From Dysgonomonas mossii DSM 22836 (GTDB lineage Bacteria; Bacteroidota; Bacteroidia; Bacteroidales; Dysgonomonadaceae), in assembly GCF_000213575.1 (NCBI RefSeq), contig NZ_GL892012.1:1-64000 (forward strand): 64,000 nucleotides of DNA, given 5' to 3'. Below the pieces are notes generated by a model that saw only the letters and a program-made list of their open reading frames with translations, did no database searches and was not told where the DNA came from. Of the stretch, positions 25,448-34,214 are shown one piece after another (the stretch's first letter is position 1; each line of letters opens with the position of its first letter). The position numbers were made by a program, and so were the translations under genes.

Positions 25448-26596
25448 ATGAAACGAAATATTGCAATACTTGGCTCTACCGGCTCTATAGGAACACAGGC
25501 TCTCGATGTGATCAGGGAACACAAAAACGAGTTTGAGATATATGCACTTACAGCCAATAATAATGCAGATTTGCTGATCGCACAGGCTCGGGAATTTATG
25601 CCCGAGGTAGTAGTGATTGCCAACGAGGATAAGTATGCGTACGTAAAAGATGCTTTGTCGGATCTTCCTCTAAAGGTTTGGTGTGGATGTGATGCTATCG
25701 CACAAGTGGTGGCGAGTGAGCCTATTAATATGGTATTGACAGCCATGGTAGGTTATTCGGGCTTGAAACCCACGATAAATGCAATCAAAGCAAAAAAGGC
25801 GATTGCGCTTGCCAACAAAGAGACTCTCGTTGTAGCAGGAGAATTAATCACAAATCTGGCTATCGAAAATAAAGTGCCTATTCTCCCTGTTGATTCGGAG
25901 CATTCTGCGATATTCCAGTGCCTGAATGGAGAGAATTCTCAAATAGAAAAAATATTATTAACCGCTTCGGGTGGGCCATTTCGTAAACATTCGAAAGAGC
26001 AGCTGCAAAGCGTTACTAAAAAAGAAGCCCTAAAGCATCCCAACTGGGATATGGGTGCAAAGGTGACTATCGATTCTGCCTCGTTGATGAATAAGGGGCT
26101 GGAAATGATAGAAGCCAAATGGCTCTTCGGAGTTGAACCCGATCAGATTGAAGTGGTGGTGCATCCCCAATCGATAATTCATTCTATGGTACAATTCCAA
26201 GATGCGTCTATCATTGCTCAACTGGGCTTGCCGGATATGCATCTGCCTATACAATATGCACTTGCTTATCCCAAACGGTTAAAATCGAATTTTGAAAGGC
26301 TTGATTTCTTTAAGCTGCAAACAATGACTTTCGAAAAACCCGACACAGACAGATTCCGTAATCTGGCTTTTGCTTTTGAGGCGGCAAGGCTCAAAGGAAA
26401 TATGGCATGTATAATGAATGCTGCGAATGAGATTGCTGTTGAGGCATTTTTACACGACAAAGTCGGTTTTTTGGAAATGAGTGACGTGATAGAAAAAACA
26501 ATGCAGAAGGTATCCTTTGTACATACACCAACGTATGACGACTATGTGCAGACAGACACAGAGGCTCGTTGTATAGCAAAAGAGTTTATCAAATAA
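25448..26596 (+). CDS. dxr: 1-deoxy-D-xylulose-5-phosphate reductoisomerase
   Basis: The committing enzyme of the MEP isoprenoid pathway: NADPH-dependent isomerisation and reduction of DXP to MEP. The NADPH loop GSTGSIGTQALDVI is at residues 8-21. Active-site motifs are LPVDSEHSAIFQCL, TASGGPFR, SASLMNKGLEMIEA and HPQSIIHSMVQF. Length 382 aa is standard. It lies 18 bases upstream of rseP in the same operon, a common Bacteroidetes pairing. Confidence 0.97.
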   Translation: MKRNIAILGSTGSIGTQALDVIREHKNEFEIYALTANNNADLLIAQAREFMPEVVVIANEDKYAYVKDALSDLPLKVWCGCDAIAQVVASEPINMVLTAMVGYSGLKPTINAIKAKKAIALANKETLVVAGELITNLAIENKVPILPVDSEHSAIFQCLNGENSQIEKILLTASGGPFRKHSKEQLQSVTKKEALKHPNWDMGAKVTIDSASLMNKGLEMIEAKWLFGVEPDQIEVVVHPQSIIHSMVQFQDASIIAQLGLPDMHLPIQYALAYPKRLKSNFERLDFFKLQTMTFEKPDTDRFRNLAFAFEAARLKGNMACIMNAANEIAVEAFLHDKVGFLEMSDVIEKTMQKVSFVHTPTYDDYVQTDTEARCIAKEFIK

Positions 26597-26613
26597 CACT
26601 ATAATAATTTTTA

Positions 26614-27951
26614 ATGGAAACTATTTTAATTAAGGCGTTACAACTAATATTAAGTTTATCTATACTTGTTGTTATACACGAGTTCGGGCACTTTCTTTTT
26701 GCCCGCCTTTTCAAAATAAGAGTCGAAAAGTTCTATCTTTTCTTCAATCCATGGTTCTCGCTGTTTAAATTTAAACCCAAAAACAGCGATACAGAGTATG
26801 GTATCGGCTGGTTGCCCCTAGGTGGCTATGTGAAGATATCGGGAATGATAGATGAGTCTATGGACAAGGAACAGATGGCGCAACCTGCACAGCCTTGGGA
26901 ATTTCGTTCCAAACCGGCATGGCAGAGACTATTGGTGATGGTTGGCGGAGTGCTGTTTAACTTTATATTAGCAATAATCATATATGGAATAATCCTATTT
27001 TCGTGGGGAGACTCGTATATCCCTGTAAAGTCGGTGAAAAATGGTATGACATTTTCTCAGACGGCAAAAGAACTGGGCGGATACCAAGAACGTGACATCA
27101 TTCTTAGCATAGATGGCAAGGATATGAACAACCGCAGTGGCGTGTTGAACATGAATACCTTTATGCAATTCCTTGATGCGAAGCAGGTTGTTGTAGAACG
27201 CGAAGGCAAACAGGTGACTTTGACCATGCCCGAAAAATTTGCAGAAAATGTTATTGGTGCTGAAGACCTGCAACCGCCATATTATTATTGGACGTCAACT
27301 CTTTTGGATACAGTATCCGATGCTGCTAAAGCGGCCGGTTTACAAAAAGGAGATAGTATTCTTTCTGTAAACGGAAATAATGTGACATCTTGGATGCAGC
27401 TTTCGGGAGAAATCTCTAAAAAAGAAAATAAAGGAAAACATATAGCAATCACTTATATGCGTGACTCACTTACCGCAACAGTGAATGTCTTGGTAAACGA
27501 TGAAAATAAAATAGGGATAGGTGGTGTAAGTCCGATATACGAAGTTAAAACAGATAAGTTTAGTTTCTTGAAAGCGATACCATCAGGTGCAGTTCTTGGT
27601 GTGGAAACGCTGAAAGGCTACGTAGCTCAGATGCGTTTTGTGTTTTCGTCGAAGGGAGTGCAAAATCTGAGTGGCTTTGCCGGAATCGGGAATCTTTTCC
27701 CTCCTGTTTGGGATTGGCACGCTTTCTGGTCGATGACTGCATTTCTATCTATCGTTCTTGCATTTATGAACATATTGCCTATTCCGGCTTTGGATGGTGG
27801 ACATATTATGTTCTTGTTGTACGAAGTCATTACAAGGCGTCAACCGAACGAAAAGTTTATGGAAAGAGCTCAGATGGCAGGTATGATTTTCTTATTGCTC
27901 TTGCTTGTGGTGGCAAATGGAAATGATATAATCAGAATCTTTTTCAAGTAA
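26614..27951 (+). CDS. rseP: site-2 membrane zinc protease RseP
   Basis: An intramembrane metalloprotease that cuts anti-sigma factors and signal-peptide remnants within the membrane. The zinc motif HEFGH is at residues 22-26 in the first helix and the third ligand lies in NILPIPALDGGHIMF near the C-terminus. Between them is a PDZ region with segments near 120-190 and 215-290 (SVNGNNVTSWMQL). At 445 aa it is full length. It lies between dxr and metF in one operon, five bases before metF. Confidence 0.95.
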   Translation: METILIKALQLILSLSILVVIHEFGHFLFARLFKIRVEKFYLFFNPWFSLFKFKPKNSDTEYGIGWLPLGGYVKISGMIDESMDKEQMAQPAQPWEFRSKPAWQRLLVMVGGVLFNFILAIIIYGIILFSWGDSYIPVKSVKNGMTFSQTAKELGGYQERDIILSIDGKDMNNRSGVLNMNTFMQFLDAKQVVVEREGKQVTLTMPEKFAENVIGAEDLQPPYYYWTSTLLDTVSDAAKAAGLQKGDSILSVNGNNVTSWMQLSGEISKKENKGKHIAITYMRDSLTATVNVLVNDENKIGIGGVSPIYEVKTDKFSFLKAIPSGAVLGVETLKGYVAQMRFVFSSKGVQNLSGFAGIGNLFPPVWDWHAFWSMTAFLSIVLAFMNILPIPALDGGHIMFLLYEVITRRQPNEKFMERAQMAGMIFLLLLLVVANGNDIIRIFFK

Positions 27952-27956
27952 AAAAT

Positions 27957-28907
27957 ATGACTATTACAGAATTAATCAATAAAAGTGATAAAACTGCTTT
28001 CTCTTTCGAAATTCTTCCTCCATTGAAGGGGAACAATATAGAGAAGGTATACAATATAATAGATAAGTTAATTGAGTTTGATCCTCAGTATATTAATATA
28101 ACAACTCACCATAGCGAGTACCTCGATCAGCAAATGCCCGATGGTACAGTAAAAAGGGTGAATATACGCAAGCGTCCCGGTTCTGTGGCTATTGCGGCTT
28201 CTATTCAGCACAAATACAATGTGACAGCTGTTCCGCACATGATATGCAAAGGCTTCTCTCAGGAGGAAACTGAATATGCGCTTATCGATCTCAACTTCTT
28301 GCATGTGCAAAACCTGCTATTGCTTAGAGGCGATACAAAGCGACTTGCGCCAGAGCAGATATATCCTAACCGAAATGAATATGCGACAGACCTTCAGCTA
28401 CAGGTGAATAACTTCAATGAAGGTATTGCGGCAGATGGAAGCTTATTCGAAAAAAATGCGACTCCTTTTTCTTACGGGATGGCATGTTATCCTGAGGTTC
28501 ATGAAGATGCGGTCAGCGCAGAATCCGATATTTTCTATATGAAGCAAAAAGCAGACAATGGTGCAGAATATTTTGTCACTCAAATGTTTTTTGATAATCA
28601 GAAATATTTCTCATTTGTAGAAAAGTGTAGAGAAGCAGGAATTACGCAGCCTATCATACCGGGTGTGAAGCCTATTGTTTTGATGAGCCAGCTGGAAGTA
28701 TTGCCAAGAATATTCCGTTCGAGCATACCCGAGGAGTTAGCCGTTGAACTAAGAAAATGTAAGACCGATGACGACGCAAAAGAAGTTGGGATAGAGTGGG
28801 GTATTAAGCAGTCTAAGGAGCTTATTGAATATGGAGTTCCTAGTATACACTTTTATTCTTTGCTTGCAACGGAGAGTGTAAGACGTATTGCTAAAGAGAT
28901 TTACTAG
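27957..28907 (+). CDS. metF: 5,10-methylenetetrahydrofolate reductase
   Basis: An FAD enzyme reducing 5,10-methylene-THF to 5-methyl-THF for methionine synthesis. The start TAFSFEILPPLKG contains the catalytic Glu of the family (FEILPP). YINITTHHSEY, LLLRGDTKRL (folate/FAD site), GMACYPEVHEDA and FFDNQKYFSFVEKCREAGI follow in the usual order. Length 316 aa is normal. It is the last gene of the dxr-rseP operon; a dispersed repeat begins right after its stop. Confidence 0.96.
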   Translation: MTITELINKSDKTAFSFEILPPLKGNNIEKVYNIIDKLIEFDPQYINITTHHSEYLDQQMPDGTVKRVNIRKRPGSVAIAASIQHKYNVTAVPHMICKGFSQEETEYALIDLNFLHVQNLLLLRGDTKRLAPEQIYPNRNEYATDLQLQVNNFNEGIAADGSLFEKNATPFSYGMACYPEVHEDAVSAESDIFYMKQKADNGAEYFVTQMFFDNQKYFSFVEKCREAGITQPIIPGVKPIVLMSQLEVLPRIFRSSIPEELAVELRKCKTDDDAKEVGIEWGIKQSKELIEYGVPSIHFYSLLATESVRRIAKEIY

Positions 28908-29000
28908 AATTTATCTCTATATAAGAGTGTTCTTATAAAAAAGGTAACAATAAAGTAACAACAAAATAGACGTTTATTCTGTCACTTTTGTCACCTTTTG
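28908..29000 (-). repeat. dispersed intergenic repeat, copy A
   Basis: Read on the minus strand it runs CAAAAGGTGACAAAAGTGAC to a distal GTTACCTTTT that pairs with the start, then ACTCTTATATAGAGATAAATT. The other copies at 38821-38913 and 55872-55960 align along the same length. It lies immediately after metF. Confidence 0.6.
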
Positions 29001-29046
29001 AAAATAAATATTTGAATATTAATTTTTTATGTTTCTAAAGGTTTGT

Positions 29047-29054
29047 TACTTTTG
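29047..29054 (+). promoter_or_regulatory. -7 promoter element of holB
   Basis: TACTTTTG fits TAnnTTTG, 26 bases before the holB ATG. Confidence 0.6.
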
Positions 29055-29079
29055 ATGTGTGACTGATAACTGAAAAAGA

Positions 29080-30207
29080 ATGTTTTTTAAAGATATTGTA
29101 GGGCAGAGTGAAGTAAAAGAGAGGCTTGTTACATCGGCAAGGAAGGGGCTTATTCCCCATGCTCAGCTTTTTTGCGGACCTGAGGGAGTCGGTAAATTCC
29201 CTTTAGCGTTGGCTTACGCCCAATATCTTAACTGTGAAAATCCGACGGATAACGATTCGTGCGGAAAATGTGCATCTTGCGTCAAATATGCTCATTTAAC
29301 TCATCCCGACCTTCACTTTGTTTTCCCTATCGTAAAGAAAGCGGCGAAGAAAAAAGAGGTTTGTGATGATTATATAGCCGATTGGAGAGAATTTGTAAAG
29401 CAACACAACTATTATTTTAACCTTACCCAGTGGTTAGATCATATAGATGCCGAAAACTCTCAAGGGCTTATTTATGCGAAGGAAAGCGAGGAGATTCTGC
29501 GTAAGTTGAGCCTTCGTATATATGAAGCCAAATATAAGATAATGATCATCTGGCTTCCCGAAAAGATGCATGAGTCTTGTGCAAATAAGTTGTTGAAGAT
29601 TATAGAAGAACCGACAGATAATACCATATTTCTGCTTGTATCCGATACGCCGGATAATATTATAACAACTATTCAGTCTCGTTGTCAGCGTATCAATGTG
29701 CATGGTGTAGCCGAAAGTGATATTGTGCAGGCGCTTGAATCTGAATATAATATTTTACCCGATGATGCGGCTAATGTTGCCCATTTATCGAAAGGTAGTT
29801 ACTTGAAGGCTGTGGAAACGATCAGCCTAAACGAAGAACATAAGTTCTTTTTCAATCTGTTTGTGCAGATGATGAGAGCTTCTTATGCTCGTAACATAAA
29901 GGAAATAAAGACTATCGGTAATGAACTCGCAGCAATAGGACGGGAGAATCAAAAAAGCTTCCTGATATATAGTCAGCGGATGGTTCGCGAATATTTTGTA
30001 AGTAACTTGCATCAGCCCGAAATTACTTATTTGGCTCAGGATGAGGCTAATTTTGGAATACGCTTTGCGCCGTTTATCAACGAACGTAATATTGTAGGTT
30101 TTATGGATGAACTGGCTTTGGCAGAAAGACATATAGAACAAAATGTAAACGCCAAGATGGTGTTTTTCGATCTTTGTTTGAAAATAACAATGCTGATTAA
30201 ACAATAA
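29080..30207 (+). CDS. holB: DNA polymerase III subunit delta'
   Basis: A clamp-loader ATPase-fold subunit that helps load the sliding clamp. The N-terminus FKDIVGQSEVKERL is typical, followed by the P-loop-like CGPEGVGKFPLA, a zinc-binding region (CENPTDNDSCGKCASC) and the SRC motif in TTIQSRCQRI. The C-terminal collar domain is less conserved, as usual. It is upstream of ricT and gldH, an order known in Bacteroidetes. A small ACAAAGC/GCTTTGT hairpin (30219-30241) separates it from ricT. Confidence 0.92.
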   Translation: MFFKDIVGQSEVKERLVTSARKGLIPHAQLFCGPEGVGKFPLALAYAQYLNCENPTDNDSCGKCASCVKYAHLTHPDLHFVFPIVKKAAKKKEVCDDYIADWREFVKQHNYYFNLTQWLDHIDAENSQGLIYAKESEEILRKLSLRIYEAKYKIMIIWLPEKMHESCANKLLKIIEEPTDNTIFLLVSDTPDNIITTIQSRCQRINVHGVAESDIVQALESEYNILPDDAANVAHLSKGSYLKAVETISLNEEHKFFFNLFVQMMRASYARNIKEIKTIGNELAAIGRENQKSFLIYSQRMVREYFVSNLHQPEITYLAQDEANFGIRFAPFINERNIVGFMDELALAERHIEQNVNAKMVFFDLCLKITMLIKQ

Positions 30208-30265
30208 ATATAAACCCACAAAGCTAGAAAAGGGGCTTTGTCTTAATTAATTAAAATGAATAACA

Positions 30266-31813
30266 ATGGATTCAAATCAAAATACATTTAATCCTGCCAT
30301 GGACTGTCAGGGCACTTGCAAAACTCCGATAGGGTGTACTTGTGCCAAGGCAAATCGAAAGGCACTTGTTACAGTCGCTACTAGCGAATCGCAGAAGCAG
30401 GCGGTAACGAAAACATGTGGCAGCCAATCCGGTGGAGGTTGCGGCTGTCAGTCGGGAGGCGGCTGTAGTTGCCAATCGGGAGGCGGTTGTCAGTCTAAAA
30501 AAGGCGGATGTTGCAGCGGTACTAATAAATTGGAAGTTTACAATTGGCTTGAAGATCTTCCGGAGATACCGGGCGAATCGCAGATGGTTGAGGTTCAATT
30601 CAAGAATACACGTAAAGGCTATTATCTCAATAGTAATAATATAGAACTATTCAGAGGAGATATTGTTGCGGTAGAAGCCACACCGGGACACGATATCGGA
30701 GAAGTGACGCTTACAGGTAAACTGGTGAAACTTCAAATGTTAAAGAATAACTATCGTGGAGAAACTAAGCGCATTTACCGCATAGCGAAACAAAACGATA
30801 TAGAGAAATGGGAAGAAGCTAAATCGAAAGAACATAAAACAATGCTTCGTTCCAGAGAGATAGCCGAAGAGCTCAAGCTTGCTATGAAGATCAGTGATGT
30901 GGAATATCAAGGGGATGGTAACAAGGCTATTTTTTATTATATAGCAGACGAGCGTGTCGACTTTCGTCAGTTGATAAAAGTATATGCTTCCGAGTTTCGT
31001 GTGAAAATAGAGATGAAGCAGATTGGAGCACGTCAGGAAGCCGGTAGAGTTGGAGGTATTGGTCCTTGTGGGCGAGAACTTTGTTGTTCCAGCTCGATGT
31101 CTAACTTTATCTCGGTATCTACATCAGCCGCTCGATTGCAAGATATTCCACTCAATCCTCAGAAATTGGCGGGGCAATGTGGCAAGCTCAAATGTTGTCT
31201 CAATTTTGAAGTAGATACTTACGTGGAGGCTCAGCGAAAATTGCCATCGCGCGAAGTAATCCTCGAAACAAAAGATTCGTCTTATTATCATTTCAAGACA
31301 GATATACTTTCGGGAACAATGACGTATTCCACAGATAAGAATTTTGCGGCAAACCTTATTTCTTTACCTAAAGACAGGGTTTTTGATGTGATGAGGATGA
31401 ATAAGAGAGGAGACAGGCCTCTACATCTGGCTATGGAATCTCAAGAGCAAACAGAGAAGCCAACATCACATGATATATTGCAAGAAAATATCAATCGCTT
31501 TGATGATAATGGAAATGGCAATAACCGTAATAATAAGAAAAAGAAGTTTGTAAAAAACAATAAGGGAGAAAACCCGAAACAGGGAAATGGACAGCCGGCC
31601 AATAATCAGCCGAATAGTAAGCCTCAAATAAATAAAGTTCAGGCAGGAAATAATAACAGGCCGCAACAACAAGCTGAAGCTAATTCTCAGGGTAACCCCA
31701 ATCCGAATCCCAATTCGAATCCAAACCCGAATCGGAATAAAAATAAAAACAGACACAACAGAAACAGATCGAACCGCAATGGAAATTCGGAACAGAAGAA
31801 GCCTGATGCATAA
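30266..31813 (+). CDS. ricT: RicT/PSP1-family protein with Cys-rich N-terminus
   Basis: A 515-residue protein related to RicT (YaaT), which in Bacillus forms an iron-sulphur-containing complex that affects RNA processing. The PSP1 core lies at about 105-330, with GPCGRELCC and GQCGKLKCCLNFEVDTY carrying the cluster-binding cysteines. Residues 15-95 are unusual: a run of Cys/Gly/Ser/Gln repeats of the form CQSGGG. Residues 395-515 are low-complexity, rich in Asn, Pro, Lys and Arg, and likely disordered. The gene overlaps gldH by eight bases. The family call is firm; the role of both extensions is unknown. Confidence 0.88.
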   Translation: MDSNQNTFNPAMDCQGTCKTPIGCTCAKANRKALVTVATSESQKQAVTKTCGSQSGGGCGCQSGGGCSCQSGGGCQSKKGGCCSGTNKLEVYNWLEDLPEIPGESQMVEVQFKNTRKGYYLNSNNIELFRGDIVAVEATPGHDIGEVTLTGKLVKLQMLKNNYRGETKRIYRIAKQNDIEKWEEAKSKEHKTMLRSREIAEELKLAMKISDVEYQGDGNKAIFYYIADERVDFRQLIKVYASEFRVKIEMKQIGARQEAGRVGGIGPCGRELCCSSSMSNFISVSTSAARLQDIPLNPQKLAGQCGKLKCCLNFEVDTYVEAQRKLPSREVILETKDSSYYHFKTDILSGTMTYSTDKNFAANLISLPKDRVFDVMRMNKRGDRPLHLAMESQEQTEKPTSHDILQENINRFDDNGNGNNRNNKKKKFVKNNKGENPKQGNGQPANNQPNSKPQINKVQAGNNNRPQQQAEANSQGNPNPNPNSNPNPNRNKNKNRHNRNRSNRNGNSEQKKPDA

Positions 31814-32282
31814 AGTTTTTTTTGCGTTATGTGCTATGTTGCTAATCCTTATAAATATCTCCTGTGACAAGCAGGAGATATACTATCATTTTCATGAACT
31901 AAAGGATGAGGCATGGGCACAAAACGATACGCTTGTGTTTGATATAGATTCTACGCTTTTCGAACTGAATAGGCCTTATAATCTTACAATAGAGGTTACC
32001 AATAGCGTGAGTTATCCTTATCAGAATATCTGGTTTTTTGTTCAGTCAAATATTGATGCTGACTCTGTGTTCGTTGATACTTCTAAAGAATTCTTACTAG
32101 CAGATAAACTTGGAAAATGGCAGGGATCAGGGTTTGGCACATTGTATCAATCTTCTCTTCCATTCGGAGAAATCACCTTTAAGGAAAAGCGAAACTACCG
32201 TATCAAGATAGAACACGGCATGCGAGATCAGACCTTGAGGGGTATAGAGAAAGTAGGCATTAAGATATCTAAGCCTCAATAA
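31806..32282 (+). CDS. gldH: gliding motility lipoprotein GldH
   Basis: A small lipoprotein of the Bacteroidetes gliding/T9SS-associated set. The signal and lipobox are clear (LILINISCDK). The body shows YYHFHELKDEAWAQNDTLVF near its start, and SNIDADSVFVDTS and RNYRIKIEHGMRDQTLRGI later, all GldH-like. The start at MHKVFF is chosen because it begins the signal; it overlaps the ricT stop by eight bases. An earlier Met (31779) would add nine basic residues ahead of the signal. GldH occurs in non-gliding Bacteroidales, so motility should not be assumed. Confidence 0.9.
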   Translation: MHKVFFALCAMLLILINISCDKQEIYYHFHELKDEAWAQNDTLVFDIDSTLFELNRPYNLTIEVTNSVSYPYQNIWFFVQSNIDADSVFVDTSKEFLLADKLGKWQGSGFGTLYQSSLPFGEITFKEKRNYRIKIEHGMRDQTLRGIEKVGIKISKPQ

Positions 32283-32882
32283 TCAGAAGTCTAACTTCAA
32301 CTGCTTGTCAGTTAAATTGAATGTTAACCTGTGATAAGGCGTGACACCATATTTCTCTATTGCTTCACGATGTTTTTTTGTTGGGTAGCCTTTGTTGTGA
32401 TCCCAATCATATAGCGGATGCTCTCTATGTAAATTGAGCATGTAGTCGTCTCTGTATGTTTTAGCTAATACCGATGCCGCAGCAATAGGCAATAGCTTGC
32501 CATCTCCTTTTACAACACACGTGTGTGGTATATCTTCGTATTTGCGGAAGCGATTACCGTCAATTAATAAATGTTGTGGACGTGTCTTTAGGCTTGCTAC
32601 AGCTCGTTGCATGGCAAGAAACGAGGCATTCAGTATGTTGATCTCATCTATCTCTTTCTGATTTACAATACCGATGGCCCAAGCCAGAGCTTGCTCTTCG
32701 ATAAGAGGACGTAATGCATACCTTTCTTTTTCGGTCAGTTGTTTTGAGTCGTTTAGCTTTTCACAGATAAAGTCTTTGGGTAATATAACAGCCGCTGCAA
32801 ATACAGCTCCCGCCAGACATCCTCTTCCGGCTTCGTCACATCCGGCTTCTATAAGGTCAGGGTATAATGATAGTTCTAACAT
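32283..32882 (-). CDS. rnhB: ribonuclease HII
   Basis: Cleaves RNA in RNA-DNA hybrids, including single ribonucleotides in DNA. The active-site start [15 protein letters not shown] carries the Asp-Glu pair. Further acidic residues lie in HLLIDGNRF and [13 protein letters not shown]. At 199 aa it is full length. Its stop touches the gldH stop from the other strand (convergent), and it starts two bases before the end of the metallophosphoesterase gene, with which it is probably co-transcribed. Confidence 0.96.
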   Translation of the reverse strand: MLELSLYPDLIEAGCDEAGRGCLAGAVFAAAVILPKDFICEKLNDSKQLTEKERYALRPLIEEQALAWAIGIVNQKEIDEINILNASFLAMQRAVASLKTRPQHLLIDGNRFRKYEDIPHTCVVKGDGKLLPIAAASVLAKTYRDDYMLNLHREHPLYDWDHNKGYPTKKHREAIEKYGVTPYHRLTFNLTDKQLKLDF

Positions 32883-32884
32883 TT

Positions 32885-34126
32885 CTAAAACTTAATATAC
32901 AGGTTATTGTCTTCAGGAGGAAAATCCAACTCTATCTCATTTGTATTCATAGGGATATCCATTGTTTCAGATAGTTTTTCAAGAGACTCCTTTAAGGATT
33001 TGTCAACCTTTTCGTCTCCATAAGCATGTTTGATAAATATTTGTCCTATTATATCAGCAAAGAGATCGTATGTTTCTTCCGAAAGATTATATCCTAGTTT
33101 GTTGATCTTACCTTTGGCAAGGGTGGTAGATAATTTAAGCATTCGCTGTTTATCTTCTTCGGCCAGATAGGGATTGCCGGGGATTGATGTTACATTTTCA
33201 GTCTTTATCTTCATGCCGTTAGCATCCAGCTCCACAAAACGATAAGAGAATGGATAGGCTGATAAAGTCCCGGTTTCTATATCATATATCACATTCCCTT
33301 TGTCGGAGGTAAAGGCTGTGATGTCATTCGAATGAAAGTGCCCTGTAAAGATTGCTTTTATGCCATTGTCTGCAAACAGGTTTGCTAATCTTAGGTAATC
33401 CTCTACGAGGTAGTCTTTGAAGAATGAAGACTGATACATGATATGCTCTGCAAAGCCCCAGTGCATCATACCTATCACTTGCTTATTCTTTTGTTTGGCT
33501 TCTCTTAAAATCTCAAGTATCCATTTTTCGGAATCGGGAGAGATCTTTCCGGCTGTTATGCTGCCGGTTGTATACTCTCTATATCTGGCTGCATCTATGG
33601 CGAGAAGCCATGTTTGATCATCGAGGGAGGCGACATAGCTTAATGAATTGTTATCCCTTTTCAGAGCACTTCCATAGCCACAGTCTTTGTAGATCGAGGC
33701 AAAGTCATCGGGAGATATGTTTGCTACAGGTAATTTCTTGTCTCCCTTATACTCCGAAGCATTTGGCATATTAACATCATGGTTGCCGGGGATAACATAT
33801 ATTTTGACTCCCTTATCTTGTAGGGGTTTTAGCTTTTTTAGGAAGTCAAGATGGCTTAACTTTTCTCCGTCTTTGGTAATATCGCCGCAAATAAGTAGTA
33901 TTTGTATATCACTGTTAAGATACTCATTTAGCACTTGATCCAGAACTTGTGGTACATCCTTGATATTCTTACCACTGGAAGCTATATAATCATTTAAGGC
34001 TTGCCCTTCTTCCATCAATTGTTCCGACAGATAGTGGGTATCTGTAATTACTCCGATTCTTAATGGCTCCTTGGCAATAGAACAGGATGAAATAAAAAGA
34101 AGCACATAAAATAATAGATATTTCAC
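32885..34126 (-). CDS. metallophosphoesterase lipoprotein
   Basis: A calcineurin-type phosphoesterase. Motifs in order: ITDTHYL (Asp, His), [20 protein letters not shown] and GHFHSND, the full two-metal site. The preferred start is a GTG at 34126, giving a signal with lipobox (LLFISSCS). It also fits a minus-strand -7 motif at 34148-34155, too close for the upstream Met (34228) to be used. The C-terminal 150 residues are family-like but without motif. Substrate unknown. Co-directional with rnhB. Confidence 0.85.
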   Translation of the reverse strand: MKYLLFYVLLFISSCSIAKEPLRIGVITDTHYLSEQLMEEGQALNDYIASSGKNIKDVPQVLDQVLNEYLNSDIQILLICGDITKDGEKLSHLDFLKKLKPLQDKGVKIYVIPGNHDVNMPNASEYKGDKKLPVANISPDDFASIYKDCGYGSALKRDNNSLSYVASLDDQTWLLAIDAARYREYTTGSITAGKISPDSEKWILEILREAKQKNKQVIGMMHWGFAEHIMYQSSFFKDYLVEDYLRLANLFADNGIKAIFTGHFHSNDITAFTSDKGNVIYDIETGTLSAYPFSYRFVELDANGMKIKTENVTSIPGNPYLAEEDKQRMLKLSTTLAKGKINKLGYNLSEETYDLFADIIGQIFIKHAYGDEKVDKSLKESLEKLSETMDIPMNTNEIELDFPPEDNNLYIKF

Positions 34127-34147
34127 TGTAATTTCGTTTGATATAGA

Positions 34148-34155
34148 CAAAAGTA
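34148..34155 (-). promoter_or_regulatory. -7 promoter element of the metallophosphoesterase gene
   Basis: Minus-strand TACTTTTG. It decides for the GTG start at 34126. Confidence 0.5.
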
Positions 34156-34180
34156 AAGTATTTATTCTAGTTATTATTCC

Positions 34181-34188
34181 TATTTTTG
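34181..34188 (+). promoter_or_regulatory. -7 promoter element of the GHL10 gene
   Basis: TATTTTTG on the plus strand, 26 bases before the ATG at 34215. It lies only about 25 bases from the opposing promoter, so the two promoters overlap back to back. Confidence 0.55.
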
Positions 34189-34214
34189 CAGATGCATAAT
34201 TAAATAATGTTACA

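Noticed and set aside
30272-30644. Frames opposite or offset within the Cys-repeat part of ricT
   Set aside because: They arise from the repetitive GC-rich codons of the Cys/Gly/Ser repeats.
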